From a bacterium HR15 (lineage in GTDB: Bacteria; Armatimonadota; Fimbriimonadia; Fimbriimonadales; GBS-DC), in NCBI GenBank assembly GCA_002898555.1, contig BEHR01000015.1:1-64000 (forward strand): DNA of 64,000 nucleotides, given 5' to 3'. The translations under genes and the position numbers were made by a program. This document shows positions 44,545-52,327 of this stretch, piece after piece. Positions within the stretch are counted from its first letter, which is position 1. Every line of letters starts with the position of its first letter. The notes beneath the pieces were generated by a model. That model had not been told where the DNA came from, searched no databases, and was given only the letters and a program-made list of their open reading frames with translations.

Positions 44545-45401
44545 TGCCCCTTCTGCAACTCGGTCTTGGAAACATCCACAATCTTTTGGATTTGGGTGTT
44601 GTCTCGCAGGTCAAGCTCGGTCGCCAACTCGATGGGGGGTGCGTTTTGGATGTAGTACGCCAGCGGACGCAGTTCCACACGCAGATTCTCAAAAGCGATT
44701 TTGCCTGCGCCGCGCGAACCATAGCCACCCAGGTAATCATCCTCCAGCAGGCGCATACCCTCAAACAGCACCTTGAGCCACTCCACATCCTGTTGCCAGT
44801 CATTCCCGTTCAGACGATAGATGGTGTAAATCATTTCGAACGGTTCGAAGCGGGCACCAGCGGGCACTCGTTCATTTTGGCGGGGCACGGCGGCGGAGGT
44901 GATGCGGTCTATCGCGGCCTCCCACTTGACCTCCGTGTAGGGCAGGTCGGTATCGGCTCGCTCTAACTCAGCCTTCGAATCTGCATGGAGCGCCACATCG
45001 CGCACCACGAGCCGCGTCGGCTTGAAAGATGCCCATTCACCGCGACGAGCCGCTTGTTCACCCTGCGCAACGCCACGCACGCGCTCGCCCGGCGAAACGC
45101 CAAACACATGGCAGACGGCACATCCTGCGAACTCCTGTTCTTTGTAGCACTCGTGCAGGCGCACATCTTGCACCTTTTTATTCAGGGGCCGGTCGTAAGC
45201 CCGTTCCAGCAGGGAGCGGATCTTGCCCCGTAGGGAGGAGCCGGGAATATATGGCTCGCGTGTCACGGGGTGGCGGATAATCGGGCTGTCCACGCCACCG
45301 ATGTCCAGCCCCGCAGCGGCACCGCCAATATGCAGTCCCGTCACCAGACGGATGCCGCCCGTAATCACTACTTTACCCATCATCTGAATGCTGTTTGCCA
45401 T
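44541..45401 (-). CDS. csm3: Type III-A backbone ribonuclease Csm3
   Basis: The 286-residue Cas7 protein forms the crRNA-binding filament and cuts target RNA at 6-nt intervals. The catalytic aspartate is kept in 'LDIGGVDSPIIRHP', and 'EPYIPGSSLRGKIRSLLERAY' is the RAMP motif. 'CYKEQEFAGCAVCHVFG' adds the zinc-binding cysteines of Csm3. The conserved Asp predicts active target RNA cleavage. Confidence 0.95.
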   Translation of the reverse strand: MANSIQMMGKVVITGGIRLVTGLHIGGAAAGLDIGGVDSPIIRHPVTREPYIPGSSLRGKIRSLLERAYDRPLNKKVQDVRLHECYKEQEFAGCAVCHVFGVSPGERVRGVAQGEQAARRGEWASFKPTRLVVRDVALHADSKAELERADTDLPYTEVKWEAAIDRITSAAVPRQNERVPAGARFEPFEMIYTIYRLNGNDWQQDVEWLKVLFEGMRLLEDDYLGGYGSRGAGKIAFENLRVELRPLAYYIQNAPPIELATELDLRDNTQIQKIVDVSKTELQKGQ

Positions 45402-45403
45402 GG

Positions 45404-45808
45404 TTACTTCCCTCCTGCTGCCTTGTGATAGGCGAGAATGGCTTCGAAGAGGTCGACAAAGCGGGCAAAATTGGAGGCGTCAGAGCCAACCGCGTCGATG
45501 GCATATGATAGCACCTCCGATAGGGTTTTCGCACCGCGTCCGCTTGCTCGCGCAGCTGCGTATGCCATCTTCGGTTTCAGCATTATCAACTCGTGCGGAT
45601 CGAAGCCCTTCATCTCCATCTTCTTGACCAGTCCGTAGATGTTGCGGATCTGATTGGTGGTCAGCCCCTGATTTTTGACCTGCTTGCCGACTTGCTCCGC
45701 CAGATCCACAAGGGCGCGTCCGCCCTCATGGATGGCACGACGCACCTGATTGGCATCGAACTGTTGCGGTTGCGACTGTCCTCGTTGCGGTTGCTGTGAT
45801 CGGTTCAT
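45404..45808 (-). CDS. csm2: Type III-A small subunit Csm2
   Basis: The 134-residue helical protein has a Gln/Asn-rich N terminus followed by 'LTTNQIRNIYGLVKKMEMKG' and 'LIMLKPKMAYAAARASGRGAKTL', which match Csm2 (Cas11). It lines the complex opposite the Csm3 filament and contacts the target RNA. Position between cas10 and csm3 agrees. Confidence 0.92.
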   Translation of the reverse strand: MNRSQQPQRGQSQPQQFDANQVRRAIHEGGRALVDLAEQVGKQVKNQGLTTNQIRNIYGLVKKMEMKGFDPHELIMLKPKMAYAAARASGRGAKTLSEVLSYAIDAVGSDASNFARFVDLFEAILAYHKAAGGK

Positions 45809-45811
45809 CGT

Positions 45812-48274
45812 TCATCCCTCCTTGCCACGGGTGTAGAGTTCTGCCCAGCGGGCAACCACATGCAGGTGATGGATGATGCTGTTGTTGCCCACGAGCAAAC
45901 TGCGTATCTGTTCGATTTCGTGTTGCCATGCCTTGTGTTGTTCGGCGAATCGGCTGAGGTGATAGAGGCTGCGCCAGAGCCAGCGTGCATAGAAGGTGAG
46001 GTCGTGCTTGCGGTTTGCACTGACTTGCCCCTGGCGAATGAGTTGGCGCACATGGGTGGCGTTGCGCTGATAGAGGGAGGCGATGTGTGCCAGGCGCGTG
46101 ATGAAGGCGCGCGGCACTTTGCCTCGCTGAGAATCGCCCTCACCTTGCACCATCTGGCACACCTGCTGGAACATCGCGTGCACGCGCTCGAACTCACCCC
46201 AGCCCATCGGTGTCTGTAGAAAGCAGATGGCGTCCTTCTCGCGCTGTGTGCCATTTGCCTGCCAGCGGTGCGTTTTTGCCTGTTCGTCCAGCGCGTGGCG
46301 TGCCGTTTCCGCCAGCTGATACAACGGCGCAGTCGGATGGTTGATGGCGATGCCTGCCGATAGCGTGATGTGGTCTGCACCCACCAATTGGCGGAACGCT
46401 CGCCGAATCTTGAAAGCCAGTTCAGGCAGCACGCTCCACGCGCCCACGATGAACAGGTCATCTCCACCCGCATAAATCAGATAGATTTGCTGTTTTTGGG
46501 CATACGCTTCGCACAGGTGGGCAACATAGCCTTCGAAGAAGTAGCGCATCGTGCGGCTGAGGGTTGCCATGCGGCTAACGGTTGCTTCGTTGCCCAACCC
46601 TCTGGCAAACAGCTGCCCCAGCGAATCGACATCCATCCGTAGTACGCCCAGCCACTGCGCACCCGTCGCCCGCTCGGCGATCTCTTCGTAATCGGGCAGG
46701 CGATTTCCCTTTATCGGAGGTGGCACCACGGATGCGAGCGGACGGAACTCATACGAGCCGTTTGGCTGCAGGCGTGTTGGCAGGAAGTCGGGGCTGAAGG
46801 TGATTTTCACGAATCTCGGCTCGGCAGGAGCCTCGCCCTCCAGGTGTATCTTCCAGCCAAAAGCACCCAGCGTCTGTTCCCAGTCGGCATTCTCGGGTGG
46901 GTCTATCGGGTCAATCCATTCGATGTGCAATGCATGCAGGGTGCGAAGGCGGGTGCCCAGCTCCTCGAAGCTGTGGCAGCGGCGGCATTTACGCAAGTCA
47001 TCGTCGAGAATCCCGCCTTGTCCGCGCTGCCACGCGCCGTGGCACACCTGGCACAGCGATTCGGCATCGGTGGCGCGTTGGACAGGGGTAAAGAGCTGCT
47101 GAAACTCGTTGTCGGGCAGCTCCGCCCACAGACGCTGCTTGCTTCGATTCAACGCCTGTCCCAGCTCCGCCCACTTGCCAGCAAAGTTGCCCAGAAAGTC
47201 CGCTGTGGTCAGCGGCACCGCCTCTATCAGCATGCGCAAGTCGCCCTGAAAAGCCTTGAACAGCTTACGGCTTATCTCCTCGCGGAGCCGACGGAGCTGC
47301 TCGAGGGCATTGTACGGGATGAACAGGTAGAAGTGCCCGCCACTGGCAAGCAGCTGGCACACGATGGGCAGCTCAAATTTACGCAGAATGAACTGGGCAA
47401 TCGCTTCGGTGAGCAGTTGCAGGAAGAAGGAGCGTCCTTTCAACCCGCGTGCCGCCCCTCCACGACCTGTCAGATAGAGAAATTCCTGAATACCCGACAG
47501 ATCCCCTTTCACCAGCGCCAGCAGCGGTTCGTTATATTCCTTGGGATTGCGCCATGCCTGCTCCAGCGCATTAGGTATCAGTTGCTTGTCCAAACACGCC
47601 GCGATGGCAGCCGTTACGCGCAAATGGTCATACAGCGAAACATCGGGGACCGTGCGTTCGTCCTGGTTTTCCCATGGTGTGGCGGATGGCACAAAGCTGG
47701 TGTACTTTTCCAGCAAGGCGACAATCGTGCGGAAATCGGCAGAGGTGTAAGTTCGGTTCGCCGCGAGACGCTGCCACTCCCGGTTGAACTCTTCCCAGAG
47801 GTTCTTGTAGGCGTCCTGACCGATGTGTGGGTTCGTCTGTGGCAGAAGCGTTTCGCTGTTCCAGTCTAACGGCTGAACGGGATAGCGTTGTTCGGGCGGA
47901 TAGCTGGGTTCACCGCCATCAATCCAGTTGAGCGGGATGCGGGAGAAGATAGAGACCAGCCCACTGCGTTGTGGATCCTCCTGCTCGCGCGTCTCCTGCG
48001 CACGCTCGCCCGCTGCCAGCCTATCCGCCAGTTGCACGATCTGTATCAGGCGCAGGCGGTCGGTGTTGCGTCTATCGGGATTGGGGTTGTGATGCTGGCG
48101 CACCCCCTCAGCGAGGTCGTCGCCAAAGGCGAGGGTAAAGTAGTTCTGTTCACACCACTTTGCCCCGAACTCCTCGTGTCGGATTCTTGAGTCCCACTCG
48201 GCGCGTTGCTGGAACTTCCCAATATCATGCAGCAGCGCCGCCAACCAGACCTTTTCTGAATCGCTGAACGACAT
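45812..48274 (-). CDS. cas10: Cas10/Csm1, HD nuclease and cyclic-oligoadenylate synthase
   Basis: The 820-residue large subunit of the type III-A complex has an N-terminal HD domain with H16-D17 in 'LLHDIGKFQQRAEW', a zinc finger ('CQVCHGAW', 'CRRCHS'), and a palm domain whose GGDD motif (603-606, 'IYAGGDDLFIVGAW') is intact. It should therefore both cut ssDNA and make cyclic oligoadenylate when target RNA is bound. Residues about 478-488 (LEGEAPAEPRF) are encoded by a dispersed repeat inserted in frame. It is the first gene of the operon, with a GGAGG ribosome site. Confidence 0.96.
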   Translation of the reverse strand: MSFSDSEKVWLAALLHDIGKFQQRAEWDSRIRHEEFGAKWCEQNYFTLAFGDDLAEGVRQHHNPNPDRRNTDRLRLIQIVQLADRLAAGERAQETREQEDPQRSGLVSIFSRIPLNWIDGGEPSYPPEQRYPVQPLDWNSETLLPQTNPHIGQDAYKNLWEEFNREWQRLAANRTYTSADFRTIVALLEKYTSFVPSATPWENQDERTVPDVSLYDHLRVTAAIAACLDKQLIPNALEQAWRNPKEYNEPLLALVKGDLSGIQEFLYLTGRGGAARGLKGRSFFLQLLTEAIAQFILRKFELPIVCQLLASGGHFYLFIPYNALEQLRRLREEISRKLFKAFQGDLRMLIEAVPLTTADFLGNFAGKWAELGQALNRSKQRLWAELPDNEFQQLFTPVQRATDAESLCQVCHGAWQRGQGGILDDDLRKCRRCHSFEELGTRLRTLHALHIEWIDPIDPPENADWEQTLGAFGWKIHLEGEAPAEPRFVKITFSPDFLPTRLQPNGSYEFRPLASVVPPPIKGNRLPDYEEIAERATGAQWLGVLRMDVDSLGQLFARGLGNEATVSRMATLSRTMRYFFEGYVAHLCEAYAQKQQIYLIYAGGDDLFIVGAWSVLPELAFKIRRAFRQLVGADHITLSAGIAINHPTAPLYQLAETARHALDEQAKTHRWQANGTQREKDAICFLQTPMGWGEFERVHAMFQQVCQMVQGEGDSQRGKVPRAFITRLAHIASLYQRNATHVRQLIRQGQVSANRKHDLTFYARWLWRSLYHLSRFAEQHKAWQHEIEQIRSLLVGNNSIIHHLHVVARWAELYTRGKEG
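46812..46843 (-). repeat. Dispersed repeat inserted in frame inside cas10
   Basis: The 32 nt here match the intergenic repeat at 354-385 at 30 of 32 positions. Copies of the same core lie at 33664-33716 and around 53590. In cas10 it encodes LEGEAPAEPRF between the zinc finger region and the palm, a place where the family normally has a variable loop. Confidence 0.8.
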
Positions 48275-48287
48275 GAACTGCCTCCAT

Positions 48288-48392
48288 CCTGTTGATTCTA
48301 CCTACTGATGGCGATTCCTGCTTCGTTGGTCAGGTTCGCGCAGGCTATGCTCCTTACCTGTTAATTCTACCTGATGATGGCGAACTCTGCTT
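48288..48392. promoter_or_regulatory. Pair of 36-bp direct repeats between divergent cas10 and CARF-RelE genes
   Basis: 48288-48323 and 48357-48392 match at 30 of 36 positions, with a period of 69 nt. Each begins CCTGTT(G/A)ATTCTACCT and ends CTGCTT. Both hold TAGAAT on the minus strand, which could serve as -10 boxes for the cas operon. They are candidates for paired regulator sites or duplicated promoters. They do not resemble the CRISPR repeat. Confidence 0.5.
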
Positions 48393-48445
48393 AATCCGAC
48401 CCAAGGAGATAAGAGGACATGGTATACTCCCAGAGGGAGGCATAT

Positions 48446-49504
48446 ATGCGAACGATCTTGACCACTGTGGGGGCGTCGTTGTTGAACAACGCGCGCAGGA
48501 ATCTGCGGCGTGGCTCTAACGAAGCCGTGTCTTTGCAGGAATTGACAAACTATCTACGCCAAGCATCGCCTGAGGAAGCCAGTGCAGAGACTAACTCGCT
48601 GAAACGATTGCTGCAGGAGGGTGACCGAATCGTGCTCCTCTACTCTGATACCGATGAGGGGGATCTATGCGCCAACGCGCTGAAAGCGTTCTACAGCCAT
48701 CAGGGCTATCAGGTGGAGATTGCGCGTGTGCATAACCTAAATTACACCGAAAGCCGCTTCAAAATGCTCGGGCTGCGCTCGCTGGTTGCCACACTGATTG
48801 AGCATATCCAGAAGGAGCGCAAGGCGGAACGCAAGGTGCTGATTAACGCCACAGGCGGCTTCAAAGCCGAAGTCGCCTATGCCACCCTGGTCGGACTGCT
48901 GTTCAATGTGTCCGTCTACTACATTCACGAGGCGTTCCAAGACATCATCGAGATACCCCCGATCCCCATTAACTGGGACTACTCGCTGTTTGCTTCCTAC
49001 GAGGAGTTCTTTGAATGGATCGACTCGGAGCCACGCAAAACCGGCGAAGTGCAGCAGCGTTTGCACAATCTACCCGCTAAAGATAAGATTTATCTTCTGT
49101 TGAGGGATGAGCCAGATGGCTGTACCTACCTGTCGCCTGCAGGGGAGACATTCTATCGTGCCTACGAGGAGCGCATGACCTTGCCAGGGGAGCCGATACT
49201 GCTCTCCCGTAAAGCGCGAGAAGCTTACCAGTCCGCCGAACCCAGCACGCGTGAAAGTTTTGATAAGGTATTGCGCAAGCTAAGGCACCCCGATCTGCGC
49301 AGTAATCAGACCGAACTTGTGCGGAACGGTGACTGCTTAGTCTACCCCCGAGGGCATTGCAACGAACGCGTGATTTTCTACGAGCAAGAAGGCAAGATTT
49401 ATGTGTGCGAACTGGTCAGACACAGCGACGAGAGCTATGAACGCTTGATTAGTGAGCGGGTGCTGCGCGAGCATTATGGCGATTTCACCCCTTGGAGCGG
49501 CTAA
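48446..49504 (+). CDS. CARF protein with RelE-like C-terminal domain (Cami1-like)
   Basis: The 352-residue protein starts at ATG 48446, with GGGAGG before it and TATACT (48423-48428) further upstream. The CARF domain (about 1-170) shows 'MRTILTTVGASLLNNARR', 'VLLYSDTDEGDLCANAL' and 'KVLINATGGFKAEVAYATLVGL', the pattern of the APE2256 (TIGR02619) group. A helical linker (about 190-255) leads to a RelE/ParE-like toxin fold (about 255-345): 'SFDKVLRKLRHPDL', 'GDCLVYPRGHCNERVIFYEQEGKIYVCELVRHSDESYERLI'. CARF-RelE proteins such as Cami1 cut mRNA on ribosomes when activated by cyclic oligoadenylate. The RelE assignment rests on pattern and position. Confidence 0.75.
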   Translation: MRTILTTVGASLLNNARRNLRRGSNEAVSLQELTNYLRQASPEEASAETNSLKRLLQEGDRIVLLYSDTDEGDLCANALKAFYSHQGYQVEIARVHNLNYTESRFKMLGLRSLVATLIEHIQKERKAERKVLINATGGFKAEVAYATLVGLLFNVSVYYIHEAFQDIIEIPPIPINWDYSLFASYEEFFEWIDSEPRKTGEVQQRLHNLPAKDKIYLLLRDEPDGCTYLSPAGETFYRAYEERMTLPGEPILLSRKAREAYQSAEPSTRESFDKVLRKLRHPDLRSNQTELVRNGDCLVYPRGHCNERVIFYEQEGKIYVCELVRHSDESYERLISERVLREHYGDFTPWSG

Positions 49505-49590
49505 ACCCCACTATTCGCTTGAGATCCCTCACTTCGCTCAGAATGACAGACCAACTGAGCTATCTATGCCGTTACTGCAAGCCGAAAGCA

Positions 49591-51748
49591 GTTTCAATCC
49601 CTCACAGGTAGGCTAAAAACGTACTTGCCCGCACCTCTCTCAGCCGCCTCCTCAATTGTTTCAATCCCTCACAGGTAGGCTAAAAACAGTATGCGTGAGG
49701 GTTTAGTGAGCGTGCTGGTACTCCGTGTTTCAATCCCTCACAGGTAGGCTAAAAACAGGGATTTATTCACAAGGGGGGCAGTGGGGCTTTGCGTTTCAAT
49801 CCCTCACAGGTAGGCTAAAAACCCAGTAGAGCGGGTTCGCGGTGATGGCTTCAAAGAGGTTTCAATCCCTCACAGGTAGGCTAAAAACCCGGGGTGCGGT
49901 TGGGGTGCGCGGCGGGGTGAGCAGGTTTCAATCCCTCACAGGTAGGCTAAAAACGGTTGGACGTGCGCACCTCGCGCACGGTCACCTTTGTTTCAATCCC
50001 TCACAGGTAGGCTAAAAACGAGCCGATGTGCTTTGTACACATCCCCCCCCCCCGCCGTTTCAATCCCTCACAGGTAGGCTAAAAACCTGGATGCTCGCCG
50101 CGCCGCTAAGGGCGGCAAGGCCGGTTTCAATCCCTCACAGGTAGGCTAAAAACTTCTGGAGGGGAGGGCAGGACGCGCGTCGTGTTTGGGTTTCAATCCC
50201 TCACAGGTAGGCTAAAAACTCGCATTCTGGTCGAGGCCGAGGGCGGCGAGGCCGCGTTTCAATCCCTCACAGGTAGGCTAAAAACAAGACGGACTCTAAA
50301 GTCCGTCAGAGGCTCAATGCAGGTTTCAATCCCTCACAGGTAGGCTAAAAACGCGCGTGGAGGTGGTTCTCCCCAGTGAGGCAGCTGCAGTTTCAATCCC
50401 TCACAGGTAGGCTAAAAACGCGGCTGCGGGGGGGTATTTTTGATATGGGGGCGACGTTTCAATCCCTCACAGGTAGGCTAAAAACGCTCGCGCTCGCCAT
50501 CGCGTTCCGCAGGCAACGCCGAGTTTCAATCCCTCACAGGTAGGCTAAAAACTTCGACCGCGTCGAGATGCTCGTCCGCTTGCGCCATTGTTTCAATCCC
50601 TCACAGGTAGGCTAAAAACTCTGCTGCACCGCCTGACGCTGCTCTTCGACCTCCAGCGTTTCAATCCCTCACAGGTAGGCTAAAAACTCGTGCAGGAGCA
50701 GGTTCGTCGCATGGGTATCCACAGGTTTCAATCCCTCACAGGTAGGCTAAAAACAGGACGGTGATGGAAGGGCCCATCATCGACGACTGGTTTCAATCCC
50801 TCACAGGTAGGCTAAAAACGCGCCCTTGGACTTGCCGGCCTTGCGCCGGGCCTCCAGTTTCAATCCCTCACAGGTAGGCTAAAAACCTTTCACCCACTGC
50901 CACCCCCCACACAAAAAAGCATGTTTCAATCCCTCACAGGTAGGCTAAAAACGGGTTCAATTCCCCCCGCCTCCACCATTTTAGCCTAGTTTCAATCCCT
51001 CACAGGTAGGCTAAAAACGTTCCTTAGGGGGGAGATACCTCTCAGCCGCCGCGTGTTTCAATCCCTCACAGGTAGGCTAAAAACGCAGACGAATCAGGCT
51101 CATATCCTGTATGAATCGGTTGTTTCAATCCCTCACAGGTAGGCTAAAAACGGGGGGGAGGTATGAGGTACGAACCTGCCCAACAATGTTTCAATCCCTC
51201 ACAGGTAGGCTAAAAACCCCCTGTTTAGCCTACCTGTGAGGGATTTTCGCTCGGTTTCAATCCCTCACAGGTAGGCTAAAAACGTGCGGAAGAGCGTCGG
51301 CGGCTCGTTTATGAGCTGACGTTTCAATCCCTCACAGGTAGGCTAAAAACGCGAAGCCGCCCAAACCCTCCTCTATGATGACAGAGGTTTCAATCCCTCA
51401 CAGGTAGGCTAAAAACTATCACCCGGGGCGAAATCAAGAGGGGGGGAGACACGTTTCAATCCCTCACAGGTAGGCTAAAAACGAGAGGGATTTTCGCTCG
51501 CGGCGCACCCTGGCCCTGGTTTCAATCCCTCACAGGTAGGCTAAAAACCGGTGATTGACCTGGTCGGGGGGAAGAACGCCCCTGTTTCAATCCCTCACAG
51601 GTAGGCTAAAAACATTCCCCATCAGCTTCACCCTGCGCCTTATGCACGCAAGTTTCAATCCCTCACAGGTAGGCTAAAAACCGGACGCCCACGCGCCCAA
51701 GCATAAACCGCCTGCATAGTTTCAATCCCTCACAGGTAGGCTAAAAAC
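49591..51748 (-). CRISPR. CRISPR array, 33 identical 30-bp repeats and 32 spacers
   Basis: Counted by eye there are 33 repeats, starting at 49591, 49658, 49727 and so on to 51719, all apparently identical, with spacers of 35-39 nt. In the transcribed (minus) sense the repeat begins GTTTTTAGCC and ends GGGATTGAAAC, giving the ATTGAAAC 5' handle typical of type III and I-B systems. The leader is therefore on the right (51749 upward) and the newest spacers are on the right. It lies next to the type III-A genes. Numbering spacers from the left: spacer 11 is a perfect hairpin, 21 a tRNA-like end, 25 an inverted repeat copy, and 29 overlaps 25. Confidence 0.98.
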
Positions 51749-51866
51749 CCAACCCCCACGCGGGGGGTCAGCCATCCCGCTGAACTCAAAAAAGCCCGAT
51801 TGTCAAGGTGCACGCACTTTGCCCGTTGGCGACCATACTATACCCTATCGGTGACAACAAAGTCAA
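51749..51866 (-). promoter_or_regulatory. CRISPR leader and its promoter
   Basis: On the minus strand TTGACT (51861-51866) and TATAGT (51837-51842) are 18 nt apart, predicting a start near 51830 and an 80-nt leader ending at the first repeat. The 42 nt touching the array (51749-51790) recur with 39 matches beside the decayed array at 59965-60006. This is expected of the leader-anchoring sequence read by the integrase. Confidence 0.8.
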
Positions 51867-51870
51867 GTCC

Positions 51871-51928
51871 TGTCGTCGATCGGGTGGCGATTTGAACTCA
51901 GAGGGCAGAAAGTCGGCGATCGACGACA
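51871..51928. promoter_or_regulatory. 12-bp palindromic operator candidate upstream of the leader promoter
   Basis: TGTCGTCGATCG (51871-51882) and its exact inverse CGATCGACGACA (51917-51928) are separated by 34 nt and begin 5 nt upstream of the -35 box. A third half-site TGTCGTCGA lies at 52006-52014. This is the layout of a site for a dimeric regulator controlling pre-crRNA transcription. Confidence 0.6.
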
Positions 51929-52327
51929 AGCGGGTTTTTGTCATACGAGGGGTAGGGTTTTTGTTGGGGATAGGGATACAGGATGTAGTGGGTGGTGGGT
52001 GAAAATGTCGTCGAACGACTGGTTAGTCAAAAACAGGTTCAAAATTTGAGCCATTTGGAGGGAGTGGTTCGCTTGCATCGCGCTCCTTATGCCCTCCTGC
52101 CCCCATAAATCGGGATGCCCCACTCGACAAGGGTACACTGCTTGAATCCAATACGGCTCAGAGCGTTCGAGCTTTTCCCAGCCCCTCTCCCGCACGCAGG
52201 AGTCTGCTGATAATATGCCAGAGGGGTGTTGCGACATGCAGCGTATATGCCCTTCGCGTGCGGAGGGTAAGGGAGGGGCGACTTGGCATACAAAAGGAGA
52301 TGCTGAAAGATCAGAGACGAGGGTGGT
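51929..52327. other. Intergenic region between CRISPR leader and rlmN
   Basis: Apart from the extra half-site at 52006 I see no gene or clear promoter. The stretch 51930-52000 is G/T-rich (GGGTTTTTGTCATACGAGGG and similar). A short imperfect repeat of GGAGGG type is present. Confidence 0.4.

Noticed and set aside
46844-47869. 341-codon plus-strand ORF opposite cas10
   Set aside because: It is antisense to a clear Cas10 reading frame and is explained by high G+C content.
48288-48392. The two 36-bp repeats as a degenerate second CRISPR
   Set aside because: The 69-nt period is similar to that of the array, but there are only two copies and the sequence is unrelated to the CRISPR repeat, so a regulatory duplication is likelier.
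49621-51054. Short similarity between spacers 1 and 22 (CTCTCAGCCGCC) and between spacers 8 and 10 (GGGCGGC(A/G)AGGCCG)
   Set aside because: Matches of 12-14 nt in GC-rich DNA are too short to claim a shared target.
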